Shown here: piece after piece, positions 46,792 through 58,620 of the stretch
Numbering within the stretch: position 1 is the stretch's first letter
How the letters are laid out: each line of letters begins with the position of its first letter
Assembly (NCBI GenBank): GCA_001695595.3
Contig: MBPM02000085.1
Span: 1 to 64,000 of the forward strand
Direction of reading: 5' to 3'
Origin: Plasmopara viticola
Taxonomy: Eukaryota > Oomycota > Peronosporomycetes > Peronosporales > Peronosporaceae
DNA: 64,000 nucleotides
Position numbers and translations under genes: made by a program
Notes under the pieces: model-generated
The model's database searches: none
Seen by the model: the letters and a program-made list of their open reading frames with translations, nothing else
Told to the model about the DNA's origin: nothing

Positions 46792-48104
46792 TTAAATCTC
46801 GATCTCGCGCTCGCCCTTTCGTAGCTGACTGTTATCGAAACTGCCAACGCTACAGAACGAATATTTTTCGTCATTGTATGACATTTCGCTGTCGCATTCA
46901 CTCTCGCCGCGACCGCGCGATTGATCGCCATACTCTGAGTCGGTAATGGATTCAGCAATTGATGATCGACCGATTAGGTCTACCCGGCCCTGTGGCGGTT
47001 GGTCAGTACCTTGCAACGACTCGAATGAATACTTCCCGCTATCCAGGTCACTAATCGTGTCACCAATGCTCACAACGCTAGTGGTACTTTGACCGGCATC
47101 ATCGTATTGCATTTCTTGCTTCATCCGCAAATACTCGCCGAAAACGTTTGGCGTAGATGAGCAGCGAGAAGATATATCATGCTGCACGTACTTATTTACA
47201 TTTGGAAACGCACCGTTGCCCCCTCTGACACTGCGTCCACCACTCTTGTGCAACTCACACACAACTTTACCTGGTAAGCGTGATGGATCGGCTGATACGC
47301 CGTTTAAACTTTGTTGAGATCTGCTTTTACGTACTTGCGACGAAGACTTTATTGGTCCTTGCCTTGATCCCACAGTGTGACGACTGTTAAAATCATTGCT
47401 GGAGGCTGCGAAGTTGACCCTGCTGGTATCTAGATTTGCATTGTACGGACCAGGGAAACTATCGTCACATTTGTGTAGTCCAAAAGCATGCTTGTCCGAC
47501 CCATCTTGGTGGCCATCGATAGTTCCATCAACTGATTTGTTGTACTCACGATGACGTCGCGTTTTGCGTCTTCGTACACAAACGATGACAAAAATGACTA
47601 GAATCAAAATGGCACCAACACCGATGGCTCCGTATATAATGACGTCAGTGCTCAGTCCGCCAAAAATGTCAGATGAAGCATCGGCAAGATGACCCGACGA
47701 CGAGGATGGAGAAGCTGTAGAGTTCGTCGAGTTGCTTGAGGATGATGGCGTTGCGGACGCTGTAACGCCTGTACTGCTGGATAATGCAGACTCCCATAAG
47801 GCGGCTATTGCATTCGATAAACAAATTAGATACGAGCAACGTATGCAAAGTATTATTTGAACGTACAGCAATCATGGCGGACTCCTGTGAAGGGGCAAGT
47901 GTTGGTTGTGTTATCTTTCTCCCAGCACGTGAGTGTGCTATTAAGCACGTAGATGCAGGGTGGACATTTGCCCGAGGAAGTGTCGCACTTGCTTTGACCT
48001 TCCTTAAGGCAGGATGTGATGGAATTACAGAATTCAGTCGTATCAACCAGGACCGTAAGAGTCACCAGCGCGAGAGCCCGGAGCGCTCGCTGTCTAGCTA
48101 TCAT
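46792..48104 (-). CDS. secreted-type single-pass membrane protein with Cys-rich ectodomain
   Basis: Exons on the minus strand: 48104-47867 and 47804-46792; the 62-nt intron has GTACGT...GCAATAG borders, phase 1; 416 residues. Visible order: signal peptide (about 1-21), an ectodomain with regularly spaced cysteines (FCNSITSCLKEGQSKC, then CPPCIYVLN and CW, CPF, DC; about 24-80) with N-glycosylation sites, a Ser/Thr-rich stalk (about 90-130), one membrane segment (about 134-155, VIIYGAIGVGAILILVIFVI), a basic stop-transfer CVRRRKTRR, and a 260-residue polar cytoplasmic tail without a recognised domain. The ectodomain-stalk-membrane arrangement recalls receptor-like TKL kinases of oomycetes, but no kinase domain is present. 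A cell-surface receptor or adaptor is possible. It converges on the preceding gene. Confidence 0.8.
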
Positions 48105-49240
48105 GGCTATCCAGGCTCCTTTTTCTTATGCCACGAATGAAGACAGCACAGTCTCCTCATGACAGTGGTAGAGGTATCTCTGACGCCGACATGTGTTTCA
48201 GTAAATTGCTGGTCACTGAAGTGGGAGAGAAGTTATCAACACCGCTTGACATAAAAGGCTCGTATAGGACGGGTGACGGACGAATGAGGAATAGGCAATA
48301 GTTTGTGCAAGTAATTACTTCCAAGAACTGAAGGCTAAGGTTTCCAGTAGTGAGCCTTAAAGGCTCTCTCTGTAATTAGAGAATTATACTTACCATTTCT
48401 ATTTTAGAACCCTAGGTCATCTACCTGATCGCTTACCACACATAGGCGGAGCCTGTCGGTCGCTTGCAAATCTGACTAGACACAAGACAGCATTCTTCCA
48501 GTCCTAATACTTTCTGATCGCTTGCCGACGATATTGATCCATTTTGGGCTTTCAGCGCCGCGAGTACACGTTGTATTTTGTAGTTGTATGCCATATCAAC
48601 ATGGGCTGTATCAAACGCTTTGCTCAGTTGAAGCCGTTTTAGTGAAACGCGAGAGCTCGTAGTCGTGTCGCAGCGGAGGTATTTCACGGCTTGCCGCAGT
48701 GACTAATGTTACTGAGAAAAGGCGGTGGCTCGCCCCTGCTACATAATTCTGTGTGGCCTCAATGGGTTAATCGCGATGGATGGCAATAGAGGTTCTCAAT
48801 GCGCAGGTGCGGATTGTATTGCTCCGTCGCGGAACCTTTTCAGAATTGGACAAAATGTTGACAAGCTCTTGTTTTATTAGTACATGTGGTAATTTAAAAT
48901 GGCAATTTCAACCCTTTTACTGTATGTGCTTGATACCTTAACTTCAGTGTTTGTCACGTTGTTACGACTATGCGACAAATTTATTTTAGCCACAATTTTT
49001 AAGACTCCTTTTAACAAGAAGCCGGCGATCTTTTGCCACAAACGCTCGGATTTATGTCACGGCCTTTACAATTAGCGACTACCACAGAGGCTTATTGCTG
49101 ACTGCTCGTTAGCAGGAGCTGGGATCGAATTATCTGTAGCGCCCGATGATTCGAAACCAGCCACGATGCTATGAAGTGGTGAAAGCTTAGCGCTAATATT
49201 AAACACACATACTACCGTGTTGTGTGTCATTGCGAAGTTG
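48105..49240. other. intergenic, no supported gene
   Basis: The 5' flank of the membrane-protein gene, then AT-rich DNA. An 84-codon minus-strand frame at 48433-48687 and another ending at 49072 show no decisive motif. Confidence 0.45.
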
Positions 49241-49253
49241 GAGGTATCACCAT

Positions 49254-49572
49254 TGTATTGTATTACGTTATCGCGTTGCCAAGTTATGCACGTGCTAGGC
49301 TCTATGGCTAGTCCACGGCATAGAGTGGTGTCCGCATACGTCGGGTCTCGTTCGGCGGGCAGTGCAGCCAGCACCGAGGCCGTGAGGGTCTTCCATTATT
49401 TTGCGTAGTTCTGACTTGGTAAGAGCCCAGGTGGCGCCCGGTGCTGGAGACCGTCGCGTCGAGGGTGAGACTCGTTAGAGACCTGCAGATGCCCGAGAGC
49501 ACCTGCCCGAAGCGCGCGAGCATTTAGCCCCCGCGCTTGGAAGGAGGGCGTCACCCCAACCTTTTCCGAAAA
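49254..49572 (-). mobile_element. SINE-like element, copy 4
   Basis: A 319-bp copy in reverse orientation, with perfect 13-bp duplications GAGGTATCACCAT (49241-49253 and 49573-49585), the longest of the four. Tail ATACAATACA and head TTTTCGGAAAAGG. The clean duplication and closeness to copy 3 suggest it is among the younger insertions. Confidence 0.85.
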
Positions 49573-49585
49573 GAGGTATCACCAT

Positions 49586-51820
49586 GTTATATAAAAATCG
49601 ACAAGGGACGTTACTGAGGAATTGAAAAACATGCAATACATGGTCTGATGATCAATGCTCAATACTAAATAACAAAAAACAAAACAAAAAACAAATAAAT
49701 CGGTAGCCTGAGGCAACGGCTGCTTTTGTAGCCCTCCCTGTTGACAAGCAGCTGGAACGTGTCATGGCAGTCGAGCTCTTGCTTAAAGTCTATGTTCGAT
49801 TGTTCAGGGGGCAAATATTTATTCGGCCTCAGTGGTAACGTCAATTGTAGGGTTCAAGCGGGTGTAGGTCAAGTTTTTTTTCTACCTCTGAAGATACGGA
49901 GAGCCAAATCCCTCCCTTTCGGGTTAAAAAGGCGACGGCCACTAGCACGGCCTTAAAACGGGCGATCAGGTGAGTGTGGCGCTCGCATTATCTTACGTCG
50001 TTGGCCAGGCAAAAAGCTGAGCATTCAGTCGTATAACCGCTTCACAATAGAATGCTGTGTCCCTTGAACTTATACAGGAGTAGTTGAGAACAGTATTCCT
50101 TTTACAAGCCCTAGTATTGCCAGCGCTCGCGCTTTCTTGCCTATAGACGTGAGGTTATGGAGTTGACGGCCCCTACTACCGGGACGTCACTCTTCGAGCT
50201 TGGTAAGTTGATTAATTATATTCATAGACGACCCCAGGCAACAACGATGAAAGGGGCGATTCAATTCGCTCTACTAGAGCATAGCCACAGACAAGCTCGC
50301 TGTAAAGGATTGCCGTAAACTAGCAGCTTCTCAATCAATAGAATTGTGTTTTTAATCTGGTCTCGATTATTGTCGAGCAAATTACCATTCGCGATCATAA
50401 ACAAGATAATATAGTACATGCCTGAATCAAAGGGTGTCACCAAAACAGACTTTTGTCTTGCCCAATGGCTTTTTAGGGCTACAGGCTAAAAATAACCAGG
50501 CAAACGTCGGAGATCGTTAGAAGCAATTTGCTCTCTGGAAGAGAATTGACGTGTTGACGACAGATGCGTCTGGCTGATACACGCTGGCGCTGAGGGGTCA
50601 ACAGCTCTCAAGCAATCATTCAACAAATATTGACTGGCTGTACGCACACATGTATGTGAAAACAAGAAACCAAGTCGAGTCCTGGTAGACTTTGGTGCGT
50701 AGCTTTACCGAAGCATCGGCAGATGATTGCGATAGATCAGCTAGATCGACTGATGTCATAAGAGAAAGCAACAAAATTGAGTCAGTTTCGTTCAATATGA
50801 CAAGAAACGATGTAGGGTACAAATTTAGCTGTCAAATATGATGATCTTGACAGCGCGGAGTCATTCTTGGCCTTGACACGGATAAGTATGACACGATCTT
50901 GGGCAGCTGAGGCTTAAAATTACGAGCTCTGGATAGATTGACGGGAAAAGTCATAGGTGTCAGCCGCCATCTTACCCAACAAGGCTATAACAAGTAATCT
51001 ACCCAACCATGTTGTGCGTACGGCTCTTTGCTAAAAATCCTGAGCAGGTCACCGTCAGAAATAATCATAGAAGGTTCCAAAGGCTCCTTATCATCACAAA
51101 TGTGGACGTGATGACGACGTATTTGTACGGTTAAAGCGGGTTTCTAAGCTACGCTAGTAGCACCAGGTTTTAAATACGCTAAATTCAGCGTTATAATGTG
51201 GCTAACATATTCTCACAGGTATCATTAATTGCGAATAAAGAAGCTTCTCAAATAGAGTACACACGTAGTGAGTAACACAGGACTACTGATTAATTGCGAA
51301 GTGCAAATGATAGCGGATAATATTCCTCTGTTGTAAGCAAATTGAATGCAATCCAAAATTAATCGCTTGGTGGCACAACGGACGATGTGAATGACGAGGA
51401 GACCTTAATCATGGAGTACCTTGACAGTTTTATTCCAGTAGGTTAAAGGCACTATTTAAGACTGAACCTTCAAAAATCGAGCCACTGAGTTTTTGACTAT
51501 ATCTAGAGCCGAGAGATGATGTTTTTTGTGAAGAAGTAATATGAAGGCATTCTCCCACGATATAATGGAATGAGCAGATGAATCGAAGACCCACTATCAA
51601 AACTTCCGCAGTGAAAATGAAAACGATTTTGTGACGGGCAAAAAATACTGTGTCATCAGGAAGTTTAGGCTTACTGACACCTTCTTCGCTGAACAGGCGA
51701 AAAATTACATAGTGCGGAGTAAAATTCTCGCATTTTTTGTGTGCTTGATAACGTAATCCGTCAAAGCGTATAATACGCTGAACAGTGCAGCGGTACCTCC
51801 ACTCCAAAAAAGAACGACTG
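49586..51820. other. gene desert, no gene seen
   Basis: AT-rich DNA without a supported gene. The minus-strand frame 51430-51807 lies directly past the 3' end of the first Copia relic and may be its degraded LTR, but no matching second LTR was found. Confidence 0.4.
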
Positions 51821-54800
51821 CTAAGACGTGAGGTCGGCCAGCATGTCCAATGTCATGATGTATTGAAGCCCAATTTGGTTGTTCTCACCCTTTTCACGCA
51901 CAAAGTAATAGAGATTTCGGTGTGCTTTGTGTGCTTGTGGGCCAACGTGTTTGTCTTCAAATATCTTGTCTGCTTCATCGAGCCATCTCGCCGATTTTAC
52001 ACCAAAATTTAAAGTCGAACTGTTTCTTGAGCTGCTTTGAAGTGCGCCATGTATTTGACTTTCGTTGATGATAGCGCAACTGCTCGCTGTTTCTTGCTTT
52101 GCCAGTAAATTCACCCGCCGTTCATCATGAATGCATATCAACTTGTACTTCTTCTCGAACCAACTTCTCCTGCTCAGTTCACATCTGAATAGCCTTGCAT
52201 TCCCTTGGTTTGCTTGCTTAAAACTCGATGCCATGTACTTGCGTGCCTTGAATGCAACGAAAACTCTCTTATGTGTCTGCCAATGAGCCAAAGACGGATC
52301 CGTCGCAAACTGACTTAGTGCTCCAACGGCTACTGCAAGTTCAGTTCACGTGCCGACCACCAAGTAAATCGGTCATCCGACCGCATGCGGTAGCAAAAAT
52401 TTGGCGTGGTCCTTTGATGATTACAGTTTCCTTCGCCCATGGTCTTGATGAACTTGAGACTTGGTTTCGGGTTGTCTTGCCAGGATTGCTTTGGTCCACA
52501 TTGCAATTTTTTAGAACGTCGCCTCTGCATCAGACTGTCTGACGATCACCTTCCCAGCATTAGTTTTTTTTTACTTTTCATGCCGAGAATTTACTTGAGC
52601 CGGCCCATGTCTGTCATTTCGAATCGATCACCTAGCGCTTGATTAGTGTCTCGCAGCAATGTCGAGCTGCTGCTTGCAAGAACGATATCGTCGACGTAAA
52701 ACGCGATATAACTCATGAACGATTTAAGCAGATACAGTGGTCGGACTCGCAATTCTTAAACATGAGTCAAAACATGACAATAGTCATATTCCATATACGC
52801 GGCGACTTCCTCAGTCCTTACAACGACCGCTCAAGCTTGCTAACAAATTTTGAATATTCTTCATCAACGAACCCAGCCTATTGTGTCATGTAGATATCTT
52901 CATCAAGCAGTCTCGACATCCATCTGATGCACAGTAAGTTTGTACTTGGCAGTCAGACTGAGATTAATTTGATCCGAAGTCAACTTGGCCACTGATGCGA
53001 GCGTTTCTTCATAGTCGACGCCGCTTTCTATCGCTTGGCTTTGCCGACAGGTTTCTTCAAGCGCGCTTTGTACCGCTTGACTTTGCTGACAGGTTTCTAC
53101 CACGTGTTCAGGTCCTATTTTTGCGTAGTGATTCCATTTCCGAGTCGTACGCTTCTTTCCACTCGGGCTACGTCACATGATTACATTGCCGACGTAAATG
53201 ATGCCGGTATGCCTCTTACTGAATCAACAATGTGCGCAGCTTTAATTCCTGGGCTGCGGTTGATATTTCTGCGAGACCTATAGCACTTGGTTCGCGGAAC
53301 TTCTGTAACTTGCCCCAGCAACTGTGCACGCTGATGTCTCCTGTCTGAAGGGTCTTCAAAGTCAAACTTTTTCGCTCGGCCCATATCTTCATGATAAGTC
53401 AAGTCAGTTTTTCGGCTTGAGTGTTCGTCATCCCGAATGACAGCCATATTTAAGTCTCCGTCTTACCAAGAAGTGTGCTCTTGGCTGGCAAGCACTCGAC
53501 CGCTTTCAATTGTTTCTAAACGATACGCTTTTTCATGCTCGCTGTATATAAGAAGTCGATATCGCTCCGAGCAAGCATCAATCTTGGACAAATTTTCTTT
53601 TGACACATGCACATAAATATGCCGACCAAAGACCTATAGGATGTCTTTACGTGAGTCCAAATTTGAGGTGGTGACTTGTTATGACTGATAATACATGTTG
53701 AGCAACGGTCTGAAGAAAAGTCACATACATCACAGCCTCATTTCAGTATGCTTTTCTAAGACCAGCAAATTAAGCATACACCGAGCACATTCAGCCAAAG
53801 TTGGAGTCATGCGCTCGGCAACACCATCAAGTTGAGGAGTGTATGGAGACGCGAAGTTCTGCATAAAGACGCGGTCAGCACAAAAACTTGGACATTGCTC
53901 CTTACGTGGCTCTTCACCTTTGTCGCTTCAAAGCATCTTGGCTCGCAGAAGCAACAAGATATCCGACGAATACTTGATGTAGCTTGCTTGGGTCGCCAGA
54001 GTCATCTACACTCTGCACTACTTGAGCTCTTTGCGACTTTTGCTAAACCGCGTTCTCGCGAATTGGCACTGGGCACTTGGCAATCTAATGTTCATGCTTT
54101 CCACATTCATGACGGGCGCTTAATTTAATAGGAGCTTGCCGTCGCTTGCGCTCTCCGTTGCCGTATATCATAAACGCTAAAGCTTGACCTAGCGTGTTGC
54201 CTTTGGCTGCTGCCTTGTTCTTTTCGCTTCACACATTTATGTAGTAGCCAAACTTTTACTAGCTCCCAGCTTAGTGAGTCGGTTCCAGACTTCGGCGACG
54301 CGATAAAGAACTAGTATGACTCGCTAAGTCTATCAAGAAGCGTGATCACCAAGTTGTTTCGCTGACCCGAGCGCCCACCGCACCGGGCTGCTTTGTCAGC
54401 GACTATAAAAAAAGGCATTCTAACTTGCATATCTGGAGCTCTTCAACCGGTCCGTCAAGCCACTTTATATCCTGGTGGACTGCAAGGGGCGTGGTAGATA
54501 ATACTACGAAGCACCTTTTTATCAACCAACTTTCTCGAATGATTTCAAGCTCTGCTACATAGACTTTGATATTATTGGCTGCAACACATCATCACCTTCG
54601 TTCATCATCTGCGTGATGAAGCTTTGGCAAGGGGAGAGTTTGTTCGCTTAAGTCTGTTTTTTTAATTCCTTTTTAGGCGCGACCATGTATCCTGCGTACC
54701 TTTCGCTGGCCGTACCAATGGCAGCCGAGAGTCCTCCTTGGCAAGACAGATGATAGCTATAGTCTTGCGGGAGTAGCGCTCGTACAAACTTTGATCCATC

Positions 54801-54960
54801 TGCACAAGATAGTGCTCTGACTTAATTTTATTGCTCATGACTTCCCGCAGGTTGCACTTTTCCAGCACCATTTGCATGCTGTTTTGTCACGTATGGAAGT
54901 TTATTTCGCCGAGCTTGTTGATGCGCGAGGGTGCGGGACGTTATGGACCAGTCGACCTTT
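51821..54960 (-). mobile_element. Copia-type retrotransposon relic 1
   Basis: A heavily decayed Ty1/Copia element on the minus strand. From its 5' side: a gag N-terminus (54,950-54,660; QMVLEKCNLREVM, then AKEDSRLPLVRP and DTWSRLK), an integrase-region remnant (about 54,000-53,450), the start of the reverse transcriptase (53,103-52,903; SGVDYEETLASVAKLTS, then LTAKYKLTVHQMDVETA), and the RNase H end (52,291-51,821; HWQTHKRVFVAFKARKY, then HKAHRNLYYFVREK and LDMLAD). Frames change many times and the YVDD block was not recovered. Its 5' end lies head to head with the next Copia element at about 54,955. LTRs were not recognised. Confidence 0.75.
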
Positions 54961-57900
54961 AAGCGTAAGGCTCGAAAGGCGCTGGCGATAATCTGACTTG
55001 CGATGGAGAACTCAAAGCTGCCGCTGATTCGCTCAGCCAAAGACGCGTATGATGCATGGTCAAGATCGGAGGGACACTTCGAGAAGAGGATCTGGTGAAC
55101 AAGCTCTTCCTTCGTCGCAGGTTCTTCACGACGATGGTGATGGAGGATGGCGACGGTGTACTAGAGCACATCAACAAGCTTAAGAAGCTGGCCGAGCAGC
55201 TTGACGAGGTGGGCGCCCCGGTGAGTGAGGACGATCTGGTAATCTCGCTTTTTGGAAGTCTGTGTGATTCGTACCAGTTCCTCATCACGGCGCTGTAGTC
55301 GCGCTCTGACACGCTGACATGAAAACTTGTGACGTTGCGTCTATTACACGAAGAGATGAAACGCAAGGAACAAGGTGGTGGCGTCGATGGAGCCACGCAC
55401 GGGCAAGAACAAGTGTTTATGACGTCGGACAACGGACAACGGAAGGCGCAAGAGACGCCAAGCGACTGCTAAGGCCAGCAGGGCGTGCCATTATTGTGGG
55501 GGACACCGGCATTGGATTGCCAAGTGCACCGTGAGAATTCGTGAAAACGCAGATCAGCAACGGCCGGCACAGCGTGCAAATGTCGCGCAGAGTGGAGTCG
55601 ACTCTGGCGATTTTCTCTTCTCGGTTGGCTCTTGAAGCATTAGAAAGCGTATCGATTTGAAGAAATAGAGATTGGACGTGTGCTGGTTATTCGCGATACA
55701 AAGTTTGTGGTAGACACTTTCGACAGTGGGAGGAGCGACCATCGGTACAATGAAGTTTTGTTCAAGATGTTGACGAAGCGAATGATCAGGAATATTTACA
55801 GCATGACCAGATAGATTACGAAGCCAAGGAATCTGCGCAGGAAGAAGAGGTTGAGTCTGGCAATAAGCGGCACCAACGGACTCAATCGCTCGAAAAGGCA
55901 ATTGAAGTGCTAAGGTCTAAACGACAAAGTCGATATCAATCATTTGAAGAAATGTCAGCCACAGCGCAAGACTTTGAGGCTGCGTACGTCGTGGATTCAG
56001 TGGGAGAGTTGCCGACCACCTTCAAGTCGGCGATGGAATCCAACGACGCAGCTAAATGGAGGATGGCATGCGATTCGGAAATAGATTCGCTGCAAAAGAA
56101 CAAGACTTGGACGCTCGTACCCCCCCCCAAAGGACGCAAGGCAATCGGCAATTGATGGGTGTTTCGTATCAAGGAGAATCAAGCCGGCGAAGTCGAGCGC
56201 TAAAAAGCGCGTTTGGTAGCGTAGCCAAAGGTTTTTCGCAGAAGTTTGACATTGACTATGAAGAAACGTCTGCGCCTGTGGCCAAGTTTACGTCGATTCG
56301 GATACTGCTCAGTCTGGCTACCAAGTACCGACTAGCGGTTCACCAGATGGATGTCAAGACAACATTTCTTAACGGTCAGCTTGACGAAGATATCTACATG
56401 GCGCAGCCTGATGGCTTTACAAACACGGCAAATCCGGACTATGTGTGCAAGTTACAGCGGTTACTGTACGGGCTGAAGCAATCGCCTCGCATGTGGAACA
56501 AGACCATTGAGGACTTTATGTTAGGACTGGAATTCAAGAAGTGTGAATCGGATCACTGCGTGCATGTGAAGCGGGATGGCCATGACATGATGTTTGTAGC
56601 GCTTTACGTCGACGATCTAATTTTGGCTTGCAATATCAGCAGGATGCTCTAGGAAACTAAGCACGCACTCAGCAAACGATTTGAGATGACGAATTTGGGG
56701 CAGCTTAACTTTTTTCTTGGAATTAAAACCGAGCAAGATTTAAGGATGGGGACTTTGACGATGCGGCAAACCAAGTTCGCGTGCGAGATTTTGACCAAGT
56801 TCATTATGGAAAAGAGCAAGCCTGTTAGAACGCCGCAAGATCTATGACTCAAACTTTCCAAGTCCATGTGCGAAGGAGGATGCAAACACGGTGACACTAT
56901 GACCGGTGTGCCGTATCGAAATGCTGTTGGTTGCCTGATGTACCTTATGGTCGGCACGCGTCCGGACATCGCTGCGGCAGTGGGAGTACTCAGCCAATTT
57001 GCAGCAGACCCATGTCCGACACACTGGTAAGCGTTGGAAAGAGTCTTCAGGTATATTCAAGGCACAAGGACGCACGGCATTAAACTTCAAGCAGCGATCA
57101 TGATAAACTGCAGGGATTTCGGATGCGGACTGGGCCGGAGATACAATGTTACGAAGAAGTTCAAGCGGCTATGCCTTTATGATGAGCGGTGGATGTGTCA
57201 GCTGGAAGAGCACGAAACAGCGTACGGTGGCACTATCGTCTACGGAAGCTGAATAAATGGCATTGTTAGAGGCTACGCAAGAAGCAATATGGCTCAAGAA
57301 GTCTTTGTGTGAGCTGGGCGAGATGTCCCCAAACACAGCGGTAAAGATTTATGAAGATAATCAAGGCTCGATTGCACTAGCGAAGAACCCGGAGGCTCAT
57401 AAACGAATTAATCACATCGACATTCGATACCATTAGTTCTCGATGGAAGTTCTAAGCCAGTTTGCTGCTGATCCGTGTCCGACGCATTGGCAAGCTCTCA
57501 AGCGCGTGCTGAGATATTTAAAAGCATTGGAAACGCATGGACTTCAGCTCTCAAGTTGCGGTCCGGCTAAGCTACTTGGGTATTCGGATGCAGACTAGGC
57601 TGGAGACATCGAGTCTCGCCGAACTACAAGCGGTTATGTGTTTACACTTAACAATGGATGCATCAGCTGGCGAAGTAAGAAGCAACGAAGTGTGGCGCTT
57701 TCCTCAACTGAGGCGGAGTACGGGCTTTATCAGAAGCCACTCAAGAAGCGGTTTGGCTCAAGGTAATTCTGTGCGAGCTTGGTGAGATAACTTCCAATGA
57801 GTCTGTCTAGATATTTGAGGACAATCAAGTTTCTATTGCGTTGGCCAAGAATCCAGAATTTCATAAGCGCACAAAACATATCGGCATTCGCTACCTCTTT

Positions 57901-58212
57901 GTGCGAGAAAAAGTTGAGGATGGCCAAGTCAACCTTGAGTATATCCCTACGCAAGACATGCTGGCCGACATAATGACGAAGCCAACTCCATCTGCGCAGT
58001 TCGATGTTCTGCATTCTAAACTTGGGATACAAGGCGTCGCCGTTGCCGAGTCGAGTGGGAGTGCTGTCGAAGATGCTGGCGAAGAAACGCCTCGACCAGC
58101 GACTACATATCGGTAAGTACCGGTATCTGCAATCAGTTGATGACTGCCTGGAGGAGCGGGTTCAAGATGGGCAAAAGATCGGTTTCGAGATGGGAAGATG
58201 ATTGCGCCTGGA
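54961..58212 (+). mobile_element. Copia-type retrotransposon relic 2 (internally deleted)
   Basis: Plus-strand Copia remnants in the usual order but with losses. Gag, lacking its N-terminus: 55,010-55,300. Zinc knuckle CHYCGGHRHWIAKC: about 55,486-55,527. Then protease and most of the integrase are missing, and reverse transcriptase follows directly (about 55,960-56,890; [29 protein letters not shown], and the catalytic YVDD at 56605-56616). RNase H follows (56,970-57,430; EDNQGSIALAKNPE). A second, similar RNase H module follows at once (57,443-57,990, again beginning LSQFAADPCPTHWQ and ending QDMLADIMTKP). In-frame stops and frameshifts occur throughout. A polypurine-like GGGAAGA near 58,194-58,200 marks the start of the 3' LTR-like region. 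Confidence 0.8.
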
Positions 58213-58620
58213 TAGTGAGTCGTTCAGATTGGCTTGGACAAATCATTGGCTTAGAGATAGCATGTAGTTGCGAACTAAGGACCTTGTAAATATATACACT
58301 TTGCATTTTGCCAACTAGTGCTCACTTCGACCTTTTCAACACGTAAGGCAGTCTAAGTTTGAGTGTGATGTTCTAAAGAAGTTTTAAATGGATAACAGCA
58401 ATCCCGTAAGGCAAAGAGTTGAGGCGTGTAGTGAAGAGTCTGCGCGAGGGAGAACCGAGCGTAGACACTTGTGAGGAAGAAAGAAGATTTTAAAGTGAGT
58501 GTAATTATTTGGTCCTTAGTTCACAACTCTTTGCTACATCTAAGCCATTCATTTATCTAAGCCAATCAGAAGAACTTACCATCCGGGCGCATTTATCTTC
58601 CCATCCGGGCGCAATCATCT
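58200..58620. repeat. two facing Copia 3' LTR ends (inverted repeat arms)
   Basis: 58228-58285 and 58511-58567 are imperfect inverted copies of each other (GATTGGCTT-GA-AAAT-ATTGGCTTAGA ... GAACTAAGGACC). The outer edge of each arm is preceded by the same polypurine GGGAAGAT followed by GCGCC-GGAT. So the 3' LTRs of the plus-strand relic and of the minus-strand element appear to face each other and to be truncated or merged in the middle. The copy on the minus side has its GCGCCCGGATGG unit repeated (58,581-58,617). Confidence 0.6.

Noticed and set aside
49072..49240. Minus-strand frame containing FNISAKLSPLHS, similar to a gag segment of Copia element 4 ([12 protein letters not shown])
   Set aside because: The match is only about eight residues and the flanking sequence does not continue as gag; treated as coincidence.
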